This document shows positions 24,634-33,648 of a stretch of 64,000 nt of DNA, in pieces. Every line of letters begins with the position of its first letter. The stretch's first letter is position 1. Where the stretch lies: positions 30,810 to 94,809 of the forward strand of contig CAKUVA010000004.1 of assembly GCA_934693135.1 (NCBI GenBank), given 5' to 3'. Below the pieces are notes generated by a model. It saw nothing but the letters and a program-made list of their open reading frames with translations. It searched no databases and was not told the DNA's origin. This stretch comes from an uncultured Bacteroidales bacterium (GTDB lineage Bacteria > Bacteroidota > Bacteroidia > Bacteroidales > UBA932). The position numbers and the translations under genes were made by a program.

Positions 24634-26127
24634 ATGACACATAAGATATCAGATGAAACGCTTACCCTTGCACGAGTAAAGGAAATAATCGATAACCATG
24701 AAACACTTGAGCTTTCGGAAGCCTCAGCAAAAGCGGTACAGAAATGTCGTGACTACTTGGATAGCAAGATGGAAGACATCGGTAGACCGGTATATGGCGT
24801 TACTACAGGGTTCGGTTCGCTCTGTAATATAACTATACCGGAAGCGGATCTTTCGCAGCTACAGCATAACCTGGTGATGTCACATGCTTGTGGGACGGGC
24901 GACCCGGTACGCCCGGAAATCGTCAAATTGATGCTTCTGATGAAGATACAGTCGCTCTCCTATGGACATTCCGGAGTGCAGATGATCACTATACAGAGGC
25001 TTATCGACATGTTCAACAACGACATCCTTCCTGTTGTCTATCAGCAAGGGTCACTCGGAGCATCAGGAGACCTCGCTCCTCTCGCCCATATGTGCCTGCC
25101 TTTGATAGGGCTTGGAGAAGTGCGCTACAAGGGGCAGGTGCGTCAGTCTGTAGATGTCTGGCATGAACTCGGTTGGGAACCGATACGTCTTCAGTCGAAA
25201 GAAGGTCTTGCCCTTCTCAATGGCACACAGTTTATGAGCGCACACGCGGTATGGGCATTGATAAAAAGCCAAAGGCTTTCTCGTTGGGCTGATTGTATCG
25301 GAGCGATGTCCTTAGAGGCCTACGACGGTCGAATCGAGCCGTTCTACGAACTAACCCATCTTCTGCGCCGCCACAAGGGGCAGTTGGAAACAGCGGATAA
25401 TTTTCTGAAACTACTTGATGGAAGCGAACTTATACGCAGACCGAAGCAACACGTTCAGGATCCGTACTCGTTCCGTTGCATCCCTCAAGTGCATGGTGCT
25501 GTGAAGGACAATATACGCTATGTGGAATCTGTCATCGGTAATGAAATCAACAGTGCCACAGACAATCCTAACGTCTTCCCTGACGAGGATATGATAATAT
25601 CGGCTGGAAACTTCCACGGCGAGCCTATAGCCATACCGATGGATACCCTTGCTATAGCTATGTCTGAGCTGTCAAATATTTCTGAAAGAAGGATTTACAA
25701 ACTGATAAGCGGACAGCGCGGACTTCCTATGTTCCTTGTTGCAAAGCCAGGTCTTAATAGTGGTTTCATGATTCCGCAGTATACGGCGGCATCTATCGTT
25801 AGCCAGAACAAGATGCTTTGCTGGCCTGCATCATGCGATTCGATTCCGTCTTCACAGGGGCAGGAAGACCATGTAAGTATGGGCTCTAACTCTGCCACGA
25901 AGCTTGTTCGCGTTGTAGACAATGTCGAGACGGTTTTGGCAATCGAACTGTTCAATGCAGCCCAAGCTTTGGAATTCCGTCGCCCTGGTAAGTCCTCACC
26001 ACTTATCGAAAAGCTGTTTGCAGGTTACCGAAAAGAAGTTCCTTTCTTAGAGGTTGATACCTATATGCATCCGCTCATAATGAAGAGTATCGAATTCTTG
26101 AGAAACGAGACCAATCTTGTTATATAA
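24634..26127 (+). CDS. hutH: Histidine ammonia-lyase
   Basis: It removes ammonia from L-histidine to give trans-urocanate, the first step of the pathway. The MIO prosthetic group forms from Ala143-Ser144-Gly145 in QQGSLGASGDLAPLAH. VTTGFGSLCN and NSATDNPNVF are further family motifs. I prefer ATG 24634 (MTHKISDETLTLARVKEI) because it aligns with family N-termini and puts the MIO triad at the usual position. An in-frame ATG at 24607, overlapping the hutU stop, would add nine residues. Confidence 0.94.
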   Translation: MTHKISDETLTLARVKEIIDNHETLELSEASAKAVQKCRDYLDSKMEDIGRPVYGVTTGFGSLCNITIPEADLSQLQHNLVMSHACGTGDPVRPEIVKLMLLMKIQSLSYGHSGVQMITIQRLIDMFNNDILPVVYQQGSLGASGDLAPLAHMCLPLIGLGEVRYKGQVRQSVDVWHELGWEPIRLQSKEGLALLNGTQFMSAHAVWALIKSQRLSRWADCIGAMSLEAYDGRIEPFYELTHLLRRHKGQLETADNFLKLLDGSELIRRPKQHVQDPYSFRCIPQVHGAVKDNIRYVESVIGNEINSATDNPNVFPDEDMIISAGNFHGEPIAIPMDTLAIAMSELSNISERRIYKLISGQRGLPMFLVAKPGLNSGFMIPQYTAASIVSQNKMLCWPASCDSIPSSQGQEDHVSMGSNSATKLVRVVDNVETVLAIELFNAAQALEFRRPGKSSPLIEKLFAGYRKEVPFLEVDTYMHPLIMKSIEFLRNETNLVI

Positions 26128-26128
26128 G

Positions 26129-27391
26129 ATGAGGATATTGATAAAAAATATCCGTAGCATCATTGGAGTTACGAAATATGGAACACTTCGCAAGACTGGT
26201 GAAGCAATGTCGGAGGTTGGAACTATTGATGATGCATGGATTCTTATTGATGGAGAACGCATTTCTGACTTGGGCCTAATGGATAGCTGTCCATCGGCCG
26301 AAGATGCGGAAATGATTGATGCTGGAGGAGGTATGGTCCTTCCGTCATTCTGTGATTCACATACGCACATAGTCTTTGCTGGAAGTCGTGAACGAGAGTT
26401 TCTGGACAAGATAGAAGGTAAGTCATATGCTGAAATCGCTGCCAATGGTGGAGGTATACTTAATTCAGCTGATCTGCTTCATGATACGCCTGAGGATGAG
26501 CTTTATCGCCAAGCGATGGAACGCGTGAATGAGATGATAGCGAAGGGTACAGGGGCAATGGAAATAAAGAGTGGCTACGGTCTAACGACGGAAGATGAAC
26601 TGAAAATTCTCCGTGTTATAAGGCGGATACGGGAGACATCGCCTGCCATAATCCGCGCCACCTTCCTCGGAGCCCATGCTGTCGGGAGGGCATTCACCGG
26701 AAGACAAGACGAATATGTGAACTACGTCTGCAATGATATGATTCCAGCCATAGCTGCAGCGGATAAGAAAAATCATATAGCTGATTTCATAGATGTTTTT
26801 TGTGAGGAGGGTTTCTTTACCCCAGAGGAAACGGACAAGATATTGTCAGCAGGCGAACGCTATGGACTTGGCGTAAAACTTCATGCGAACCAACTTGCTG
26901 TTTCTGGCGGAGTTCAGGTAGGAGTTCGTCACAATGCACTTTCAGTAGATCATCTCGAAAGTACTACTGATGAAGAGATACGCATTCTAAAGGGCAGTAA
27001 GACTATGCCTACAATGTTGCCAGGTGCGTCATTCTTTCTTAGAATGCAGTATGGAAAGGCCAAAGATTTCATCAACGCTGGACTTGGTGTTGCTTTGGCA
27101 TCAGACTATAACCCTGGTTCGTCGCCATGTGGGGATATGCGTTTTGTCATGGCACTCGGTTGTATACAGATGCGCCTTACTCCTGTGCAAGCATTGAATG
27201 CATGTACTCTGAATAGTGCTTATGCTATGGGAATCAGCGATATAGTCGGGTCAATAGAAAAAGGAAAGATGGCGAATCTTATTATCACATTGCCTGTGCC
27301 TTCACTGAATTGGATTCCATATTGCTACCAAAGCCCGTTTATAAATAAAGTCATTCTAAAGGGGAAAGAGATCAGATCGAAGTTCCTTTGA
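26129..27391 (+). CDS. hutI: Imidazolonepropionase
   Basis: This amidohydrolase opens imidazolonepropionate to formiminoglutamate in the third histidine degradation step. The 420-residue protein has the metal motif DSHTHIVFAGSREREF, then GGGI, IKSGYGLTTEDELK, KLHANQL, DHLESTTDEE and ALASDYNPGSSPCGDM. The ATG at 26129 is one base after the hutH stop; the frame is open four codons further up with a TTG. It completes the ftcD-hutU-hutH-hutI set, so histidine to glutamate is fully encoded here. Its end overlaps the convergent DUF4251 gene by 20 bases. Confidence 0.94.
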   Translation: MRILIKNIRSIIGVTKYGTLRKTGEAMSEVGTIDDAWILIDGERISDLGLMDSCPSAEDAEMIDAGGGMVLPSFCDSHTHIVFAGSREREFLDKIEGKSYAEIAANGGGILNSADLLHDTPEDELYRQAMERVNEMIAKGTGAMEIKSGYGLTTEDELKILRVIRRIRETSPAIIRATFLGAHAVGRAFTGRQDEYVNYVCNDMIPAIAAADKKNHIADFIDVFCEEGFFTPEETDKILSAGERYGLGVKLHANQLAVSGGVQVGVRHNALSVDHLESTTDEEIRILKGSKTMPTMLPGASFFLRMQYGKAKDFINAGLGVALASDYNPGSSPCGDMRFVMALGCIQMRLTPVQALNACTLNSAYAMGISDIVGSIEKGKMANLIITLPVPSLNWIPYCYQSPFINKVILKGKEIRSKFL

Positions 27392-28007
27392 ATACTTTTG
27401 ACTTTTCTGAAGGCAACAATATTCCACTCAGAGTTATCCGGTTAGCGCTGAAAGTTGGGTTGATTACGGCTTGCGCTTCACCGGATCCTTTGTTTATGAA
27501 TATCATGATATTAGCTGAAATAGCCACTCCTTGAACATCGAAAGTGTATGTAATATTTCCTTTCTTGTTTGTATACATTTTGATGTTTGAAGCCTTGCCA
27601 TCTAATGTTATGCCGCCGACACCATTCGGACCTCCACCTAAGGCTGGAGAGATCTGTACCGATGCGTGGTCGTCGCGTACAGAAATGAAATTCGTTGTAC
27701 TTGTGACAAAAGCGATGTTGCCATATTTGTCTGTCAATTTGTCTGCTTCCAAAACGAAATCAAGTTTCTCAAGCGCGTTGACTCCTTCTATGAATGCGGC
27801 GGAATCTTTTGCTGCCTGAATCTTTTTGCTTAATAACTTCAACGCTTTGGCATTGGCTTTTGCCTGTGCTGACAATGTGGGATCAGACTTGATTTGAGCC
27901 TTTTCTATTTCTGCTTTCTCTGTGGATGTGTATATTCGTTTATTTGTCTGCGCAAACCCTGTTGTGCATATCAGCACCAGCAGGATAAATGATGCTATCC
28001 GTTTCAT
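27372..28007 (-). CDS. DUF4251 family exported protein
   Basis: The 211-residue protein has a signal peptide (ILLVLICTTGFAQT). A charged N-terminal helical part of the mature protein precedes a beta-rich C-terminal domain that resembles the Bacteroidetes family DUF4251 (FVTSTTNFISVRDDHASVQ, GGITLDGKASNIKMYTNKKGN). Its function is not known. I use the ATG at 28007 (MKRIASFIL) because it begins a proper signal peptide; the frame is open eight codons further up. It follows the NhaC gene on the same strand after 68 bases and may share its transcript. Confidence 0.78.
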   Translation of the reverse strand: MKRIASFILLVLICTTGFAQTNKRIYTSTEKAEIEKAQIKSDPTLSAQAKANAKALKLLSKKIQAAKDSAAFIEGVNALEKLDFVLEADKLTDKYGNIAFVTSTTNFISVRDDHASVQISPALGGGPNGVGGITLDGKASNIKMYTNKKGNITYTFDVQGVAISANIMIFINKGSGEAQAVINPTFSANRITLSGILLPSEKSKVFKGTSI

Positions 28008-28075
28008 AATCTTATATATGTTAAAGCACATTTCGCCTAATCAAAGTGCATGCCATAACAGTAAGGACAAGAAAC

Positions 28076-29551
28076 TTATGCATCCTTGATCTCATTGCCT
28101 CTGAAGATTTTGTATCCGGCTATGGCCATCGCTATGCTCATCAGCGGACTTATAATATTGAAGAAGCAGAAAGGGAAGTAAACGATTGTCGGGACACTCA
28201 ATATTGTGGCTTGAGTCATGCCGCAGCTGCTCCATGGATAAAGAGGGGATGTAACAGTTGCGGAATCTTCCACTGAACGTCCGAGTAGCCTGCTTTCATA
28301 TCCACGTTTAGCATAGATATCTTTATAGATGTCAGATGTTAGGATGATTGCCAAGTACTGGTCGGAAATTACTCCGTTGAGAATCACGCCTGTACCTACA
28401 GTAGATGCGACAAGCCCTGTTCTTGTCTTGGTCATAGGCAATATAAGTGAAGCAAGATGGTGCAACATTCCGCTTGCTTTCATGCAACCGCCGAAGCACA
28501 TTGCACAAATTATTAGATAGACAGTGTTCAACATACCGAGCATGCCTCTTGACGAAACGAGCTTATTTACATCTTCAATACCTGTATCGACTGATACTGA
28601 ATCATATATAGTTTTGACTATTCCTGTGAACATTACTCCAGGGTGTCCACCTTTTCCGCTAAGCCCCATCGAATCAAGAGCATTGGATCCTATCTCCGTA
28701 ATTATATGTGGCTGAAGTATTATAGCGAATACAGCGGCGAGTATAGTCGAAATTCCCAATACCACTAGAGCGGGCATCTTCTTGGCAATCATAATTCCTG
28801 TCACTATAGGTACAATCAATGTCCAGAGTGAGATGTTGAATTTTGATGAGAGAGTTTCGGTATATACTGAAATTTGAGCAGCATCATCTCCTCTGTGCAG
28901 GAATCCGAGAATAAGGAAAATAATGAGTGTCAATGCAAATGATGGCACTGTCGTGAGCATTAAGTATTTGATATGCTTGAATAGTGGAGTCCCAGATATT
29001 GATGATGCCATCACTGTTGTGTCAGAAAGCGGAGAAATCTTGTCCCCAAAATAAGCCCCTGATATTATGGCTCCTGCAATCATTCCGTCACTGAAACCTT
29101 GGGCTTTTCCGATGCCCATCAGCGCCACTCCTATGGTGGCGATGGTCGTCCATGAACTTCCGATCATGACTGATATGAAGGCGCAAATTGCACATGCGGT
29201 GAAAAGGAATATTTTAGGGGAGATGAGCTGTACTCCATAGAATATCAATGAAGGTACTGTGCCGCTCATCGTCCATGTCCCAGATATGCCTCCGATGAGA
29301 AATAGAATCACTATAGCTGTGGTAACGTCACCAATGTTACTCTTTATGGCGTCTTCGAAATCCTGCCATGGCTTGTGGAAAAGCCACATTGCCAACCATA
29401 CACAAATTCCTGCCGAGAACAATAAGGCTACTTGGCTTGCTCCCAAGATTGCATCGCTTCCGAAGAATGAGATGTTGAGGATGAGCAGTGTTATGAGAAT
29501 GATGATAGGTATCAGTGAGATACAAGTCCTTATTATGGATGTCTTCTTCAT
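28076..29551 (-). CDS. nhaC: NhaC-family Na+/H+ (or organic acid/H+) antiporter
   Basis: The 491-residue integral membrane protein has about 11-12 hydrophobic helices and NhaC-type motifs: GGISGTWTMSGTVPSLI, SSWTTIATIGVALMGIG, ISGAYFGDKISPLSDTTVMASS and ISDQYLAIIL. The family exchanges sodium for protons across the inner membrane, or malate/lactate in some members. Ion specificity cannot be decided from the sequence. A -7 box match lies about 62 bases upstream. Confidence 0.88.
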   Translation of the reverse strand: MKKTSIIRTCISLIPIIILITLLILNISFFGSDAILGASQVALLFSAGICVWLAMWLFHKPWQDFEDAIKSNIGDVTTAIVILFLIGGISGTWTMSGTVPSLIFYGVQLISPKIFLFTACAICAFISVMIGSSWTTIATIGVALMGIGKAQGFSDGMIAGAIISGAYFGDKISPLSDTTVMASSISGTPLFKHIKYLMLTTVPSFALTLIIFLILGFLHRGDDAAQISVYTETLSSKFNISLWTLIVPIVTGIMIAKKMPALVVLGISTILAAVFAIILQPHIITEIGSNALDSMGLSGKGGHPGVMFTGIVKTIYDSVSVDTGIEDVNKLVSSRGMLGMLNTVYLIICAMCFGGCMKASGMLHHLASLILPMTKTRTGLVASTVGTGVILNGVISDQYLAIILTSDIYKDIYAKRGYESRLLGRSVEDSATVTSPLYPWSSCGMTQATILSVPTIVYFPFCFFNIISPLMSIAMAIAGYKIFRGNEIKDA

Positions 29552-29612
29552 TTGCGTTAGTCCGTTTATGCAAATCTGTTTAAATTTAAAAACAGTTTCT
29601 TGTTTTGGAACG

Positions 29613-29620
29613 CAAAGTTA
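29613..29620 (-). promoter_or_regulatory. -7 box upstream of the nhaC-family gene
   Basis: The minus strand reads TAACTTTG, an exact TAnnTTTG match, giving a leader of about 55 bases. No clear -33 box is seen. Confidence 0.4.
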
Positions 29621-29624
29621 GCAA

Positions 29625-31004
29625 TTATTTCAGATAGGTAACATTCATAACGTAATTCCATTGGTCGAAGTAGATGTTTCCACCTCTCCATTCCACCTCT
29701 CCGCGTTGAAAATCCACTGTTTCACTCCTCGGATATTTCTTTTCTGGAATCAATGTCCTTCCGAAGTCGTTGTTTACAACAAGCCTGTATGAGTCAATGG
29801 CTCCCATGTAATACTCGCCGCCAAAGGATTGGTCTACAGGAATCCATCCATATCCATCCAACCAGATTTCCGCCCAATCGTGGAGGCCGTCCTCTCCCGG
29901 ATGCATCATGAAACCGCTCTGAAATCTTGCCGGAATACCTGCGCTTCTACAGAGTGTAATGAATAGGAGGCTAACTTGGCCGCAGTCTCCATGTCTGTTT
30001 TTGAGAACATATTCCGGAATATTTGGAATTGTAGAATACTCTCTCGCGGAAGCCCATGGAAATGTATTGTCTACCCAATTATAGAAAGCTTGAGCCTTGG
30101 ATAATTGACTGTTGAGCCCTTTTGATAGAGAATCTCTCAGTTCCAAAACACGTGGAGTGAACTTAATGTGGTTTTCCCTCTCACCGAGGTATCTTTCAGC
30201 CTCCTTGCTTCTTACGATATCTTTGTCTTCTTTGGTAAGTCCGAGGGGAATCCATTCACCATATGATGTGTACTCGAATTCTTCATAGAAGACCAATGGC
30301 CATCCTGAAGAAGCCTTTGTTTTCATATATAGAGTGCTATGTGCGCTAGCATTGCCGGAAAAAGTAAGTTCTTCAGAATTAGAAAGTGTGGTTCGGAAAT
30401 ATTGCGGTGAAGAAGTTCCTGAAGGCCTAGATATCCATCCTGCTTCTATGAATTTTACATCTTGCTGCCTTGGTATATCAGTCCTTGGATAAGGCAACCA
30501 ACATCTTACTTCTTCTCCGTCAGGCACAGCGTCAGCATCTATGGTCAATGTGTATTTTACCCTTATCCTTTTGGGTTGACCGAGGTGACTATGGATATCT
30601 GAAGAATCGTTTCCCATGACTTCTGCTGCCACCTTTTTGACATTTTCTTCGCCAATGTCCATGTGTGATGATTTTGCTCTTCCAGTTATTGACTCTTTTA
30701 TTGCTCTGCATTCTGAATCAATACGGAAAAGATTTGGGGCTGCATTCCGGAAATACTTGAGTTCGCCGTCGATTCTCATTGCCTCCAACTTGCCGGATGC
30801 AGTCCAATCTGTAATTTGGGCGTCAGTCACATTTGGAATATATTTTCTTATATAAGCCTTGACCTCATCAGGAGTCCGGCAGAAATCCAATGCAATTCGG
30901 TGCTTAAGATCTTTTTCCCAGCTGTAATCTGTCTTTTCTCTGCATCCTGTCAATGCCGCTGTCACAATAATTGCTATCAATATAAATTTTTTCGATGCTA
31001 TCAT
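29625..31004 (-). CDS. Transglutaminase-like cysteine peptidase lipoprotein
   Basis: I start at ATG 31004 because MIASKKFILIAIIVTAALTGC is a clean lipoprotein signal; the frame is open ten codons further up. The 459-residue protein ends in a transglutaminase-core domain with the triad Cys in RHGDCGQVSLLF, His in LHDWAEIWLDGYGW and Asp in VDQSFGG. The N-terminal half is a beta-rich domain with no motif I recognise. Such proteins usually act as peptidases or amidases on peptides rather than as cross-linkers. The gene follows the dipeptide epimerase by seven bases, which suggests a joint role in using L-Ala-D-Glu-type cell wall peptides. Confidence 0.85.
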   Translation of the reverse strand: MIASKKFILIAIIVTAALTGCREKTDYSWEKDLKHRIALDFCRTPDEVKAYIRKYIPNVTDAQITDWTASGKLEAMRIDGELKYFRNAAPNLFRIDSECRAIKESITGRAKSSHMDIGEENVKKVAAEVMGNDSSDIHSHLGQPKRIRVKYTLTIDADAVPDGEEVRCWLPYPRTDIPRQQDVKFIEAGWISRPSGTSSPQYFRTTLSNSEELTFSGNASAHSTLYMKTKASSGWPLVFYEEFEYTSYGEWIPLGLTKEDKDIVRSKEAERYLGERENHIKFTPRVLELRDSLSKGLNSQLSKAQAFYNWVDNTFPWASAREYSTIPNIPEYVLKNRHGDCGQVSLLFITLCRSAGIPARFQSGFMMHPGEDGLHDWAEIWLDGYGWIPVDQSFGGEYYMGAIDSYRLVVNNDFGRTLIPEKKYPRSETVDFQRGEVEWRGGNIYFDQWNYVMNVTYLK

Positions 31005-31011
31005 ATATATG

Positions 31012-32178
31012 TCATTTGATAAGTTCGATGCCAAGTCCCGGAAGATTGTTCAATGTTATTTTGCCATCAGTTATAGTTGTGCCGTGGAATCGGTCGTTGC
31101 TAATCAAGAGGTTCCCGTCAAGGTCTGCGAAATCAACAGCCGGGGAAAGTTGTGCAGCTGCAGCTATGGCGCATGATGTTTCTGTCATGCAACCTATCAT
31201 GACTTTCATTCCTTCAGCTCTTGCATATGTCATCATCTTCCATGCCTCTCTCATCCCGGTACATTTCATCAACTTGATGTTTATTCCTGTGTAGACGCCT
31301 TTTATCGATGGGATATCTTTGAGACGTTGTATGGCTTCATCTGCAAATGTTGGAAGAGGGCTATGTTCTGTAAGCCAAGCATTTTCCTCTATCATCTCCT
31401 TGGGCATAGGCTGTTCCACCATGACAATGCCATGATCTTTCAGCCAGAAAATTTCATCCAGTGCCTTTTCCTTGTCTTTCCATCCTTGGTTTGCGTCGAC
31501 AGCTATCGGAAGATCACTCACTTCTCGTATTGCTGAAATCATTTCTTTGTCATGCGCCGTGCCTACTTTGACTTTTAGTATTTTGAATTGTCCTGCTACT
31601 TCCAATGTTTTCTGTTTTACCATTTCTTCTGTATCGATTCCAATGGTATAGGTCGTGCGTGGCGTTTTGGCCGGATTCAGGCCTAACATGCGATACCATG
31701 GAGCTCCAATCATCTTTCCGACAAGATCATGGAGAGCTATATCAATGGCTGCTTTGGCTGCGGAATCTCCGTCTGACAAGCTATCGACATATGTTAATAT
31801 GTCATCAATGCAGAACGGATCGCTAAACTGCTTGAGATTAACTTTCTTTAGGAAAGAACAGACACTTTCTACGGTTTGTCCAAGATATGGAGGCATAGAG
31901 GCTTCTCCATAACCGGTATAACCATCATAGTCTATCTGGACCTGTACATCTGGCGTTGTGCTCCTTGAAAATGATGATACTGTGAAAACATGCTTCAGTT
32001 TTAGTTCATAAGGTTGAAATGAGAGTACCATTGACTTGCTCCTTTCTCCCTTTTTGTTGGATTTGCGTCCATCCATGGCTGCACGTGTATCATGCAGAGT
32101 GTTTGCCAACAATGTTCCAGATAGTCCTGTTCCGGCGGCCGCGAGGGCTCCTTTTATGATAAAATCACGACGATTCAT
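31012..32178 (-). CDS. Dipeptide epimerase (L-Ala-D/L-Glu epimerase type), enolase superfamily
   Basis: The 388-residue protein shows the muconate-lactonising/epimerase subgroup: catalytic Lys in ILKVKVG, metal Asp in AVDANQGW, Glu in VEQPMP, Asp-Glu in TFADEAI and a second Lys in NIKLMKCTG. A C-terminal DLDG segment is typical of dipeptide epimerases. It begins MNRRDFIIKGALAAAG, a twin-arginine-type signal, so it is probably exported, which is unusual for a muropeptide-recycling epimerase. It is co-transcribed with the transglutaminase-like lipoprotein. Confidence 0.87.
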   Translation of the reverse strand: MNRRDFIIKGALAAAGTGLSGTLLANTLHDTRAAMDGRKSNKKGERSKSMVLSFQPYELKLKHVFTVSSFSRSTTPDVQVQIDYDGYTGYGEASMPPYLGQTVESVCSFLKKVNLKQFSDPFCIDDILTYVDSLSDGDSAAKAAIDIALHDLVGKMIGAPWYRMLGLNPAKTPRTTYTIGIDTEEMVKQKTLEVAGQFKILKVKVGTAHDKEMISAIREVSDLPIAVDANQGWKDKEKALDEIFWLKDHGIVMVEQPMPKEMIEENAWLTEHSPLPTFADEAIQRLKDIPSIKGVYTGINIKLMKCTGMREAWKMMTYARAEGMKVMIGCMTETSCAIAAAAQLSPAVDFADLDGNLLISNDRFHGTTITDGKITLNNLPGLGIELIK

Positions 32179-32202
32179 AATTATTGGAGGTTATGTAATA
32201 TG

Positions 32203-32210
32203 CAAACTTA
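32203..32210 (-). promoter_or_regulatory. -7 box of the epimerase/transglutaminase operon
   Basis: The minus strand reads TAAGTTTG (complement of 32203-32210), an exact -7 match, about 25 bases before the ATG at 32178. It is back to back with the HAD gene promoter. Confidence 0.45.
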
Positions 32211-32222
32211 CGGAATTATTCC

Positions 32223-32230
32223 TAAATTTG
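32223..32230 (+). promoter_or_regulatory. -7 box of the HAD phosphatase gene, placed for a leaderless transcript
   Basis: TAAATTTG matches the -7 box exactly and ends only six bases before the ATG at 32237. With normal spacing the RNA would begin at or within a base or two of the start codon. Confidence 0.45.
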
Positions 32231-32236
32231 CGTATT

Positions 32237-33124
32237 ATGAGTACTAATTACAATAAGGAACTTACTCCTGATCTGAAAGCAAGGCTTTCGAAGATCAAAC
32301 ATATAGCACTTGATATGGATGGAACTATCTATATGGGTAGTAATCTTTTTCCATTTACGATAGGTTTTTTGGATGATATGACTGAAGCTGGCATTGGCTA
32401 TTCTTTCTTGACCAATAATCCTACTAAATCAGTTGCTGATTATCTCCATAAACTTGAAGGTATGGGGGTTAAGGCAGACGAGGGAAATATGTATACAACT
32501 TCTCTTGCTGCAATTGATTATATAAAAGAAACTTATCCGCAGGCTAAACGTTTGTTCATGGTGGGTACCCAAAGTATGATAAGTCAGTTCGAAAAAGCAG
32601 GCTTTGAAAGCTGTACAGATAGTCCTGATGATGTGCCGGATGTCCTTGTAGTCGCTTTTGATACAACATTGACTTATCCTAAACTTTGCCGTGCCGCGTG
32701 GTGGGCAAGTCAAGGAATCCCATATATCGCCACTAATCCTGATCGTGTCTGTCCTACGGATCAGAGAACAGTTCTCGTCGATTGCGGTTCTTTGCAGAAG
32801 TGCATAGAGCATGCTACAGGAAGGAAACCAGATATCGTGCTTGGAAAGCCTGATCCGACAATGCTTGACGGAATCATGCACAGGCATGGTCTTAATCCAG
32901 AAGAAATAGCCATGGTAGGAGATCGTATTTATACTGATACTGCAATGGCTCATAATGCCGGAGCGGTAGGCGTTCTTGTCCTTTCTGGCGAAACGACCAT
33001 TGAAACGGCTCTTAAGGTTGCGGAAGATGCTAAGACTAATCCTGCTCCTGAATTCTTCCCTCCTGATGTCATTGTACGAGATATCCGTGAACTCGGCGAC
33101 CTTATACTTGAATCGAGGAAGTAG
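32237..33124 (+). CDS. HAD-IIA family phosphatase (NagD-like)
   Basis: The 295-residue protein has the HAD motifs LDMDGTIYMG (nucleophile Asp), SFLTNNPTKS, LGKPDP (Lys) and MVGDRIYTDTAMA, and fits the class IIA (NagD/pyridoxal phosphatase/phosphoglycolate phosphatase-like) group in length. It hydrolyses a small phosphorylated metabolite; the natural substrate is unknown. The frame runs 67 codons further upstream over the divergent epimerase gene. I reject that extension because MSTNYNKELTPDLKARL is a family-like start and the promoter lies just before it. Confidence 0.88.
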   Translation: MSTNYNKELTPDLKARLSKIKHIALDMDGTIYMGSNLFPFTIGFLDDMTEAGIGYSFLTNNPTKSVADYLHKLEGMGVKADEGNMYTTSLAAIDYIKETYPQAKRLFMVGTQSMISQFEKAGFESCTDSPDDVPDVLVVAFDTTLTYPKLCRAAWWASQGIPYIATNPDRVCPTDQRTVLVDCGSLQKCIEHATGRKPDIVLGKPDPTMLDGIMHRHGLNPEEIAMVGDRIYTDTAMAHNAGAVGVLVLSGETTIETALKVAEDAKTNPAPEFFPPDVIVRDIRELGDLILESRK

Positions 33125-33153
33125 ATAAATTGTATTTCAAGACTTAAACAATT

Positions 33154-33648
33154 ATGAATATGAAAAATTTCTTTATCACATTGGTGTGCGCCATAATTCC
33201 GATGACGGCATTCGCACAGATTCCACCTGTAATGTTGGAAAATGTGAAAGGTGAAAAAGTTAGCACTTCTAAGATTGCTGACAAGAAAACACCTGCAATA
33301 ATTTCATTCTGGTCAGTGACATGCAAGCCTTGTATAACGGAATTGGATGCCATCAGTGATGTTATGGATGAATGGAAAGAGAAAGCTGACTTTAGGGTAG
33401 TTGCGATCTCTACCGATGATACAAGATTCTTGGGAAAGGCCAAGGCTCTCGTACAGGGACATGGATGGACTGACTTTACAGTGTTGTTCGATAAAAATCA
33501 GGAGTTCATGCGTGCTATGAATGTTAGTGTAACCCCTCAAGTATTTGTTGTGGATGCCAACGGAAAAATTGTGTATTCGCATACTGGGTATACACCAGGT
33601 AGTGAAACTGAGCTTTTCAAGGCAATCAGAAAAATTTCTTCTAAATGA
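33154..33648 (+). CDS. Exported thioredoxin-fold protein (TlpA/ResA-like)
   Basis: The 164-residue protein has a signal peptide (TAFAQ) and a thioredoxin fold with active site WSVTCKPC (Cys57, Cys60) and cis-proline in VTPQVFVVD. The CKPC pair and periplasmic location suggest disulfide reduction or isomerisation outside the cytoplasm. The last codons overlap the next start (ATGA), so the two proteins are translationally coupled and perhaps work together; the barrel protein may need disulfide handling. An alternative start is ATG 33160. Confidence 0.88.
   Translation: MNMKNFFITLVCAIIPMTAFAQIPPVMLENVKGEKVSTSKIADKKTPAIISFWSVTCKPCITELDAISDVMDEWKEKADFRVVAISTDDTRFLGKAKALVQGHGWTDFTVLFDKNQEFMRAMNVSVTPQVFVVDANGKIVYSHTGYTPGSETELFKAIRKISSK

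Noticed and set aside
32036..32236. 67-codon upstream extension of the HAD phosphatase frame
   Set aside because: It lies over the signal peptide region of the divergent epimerase gene and the two promoters.
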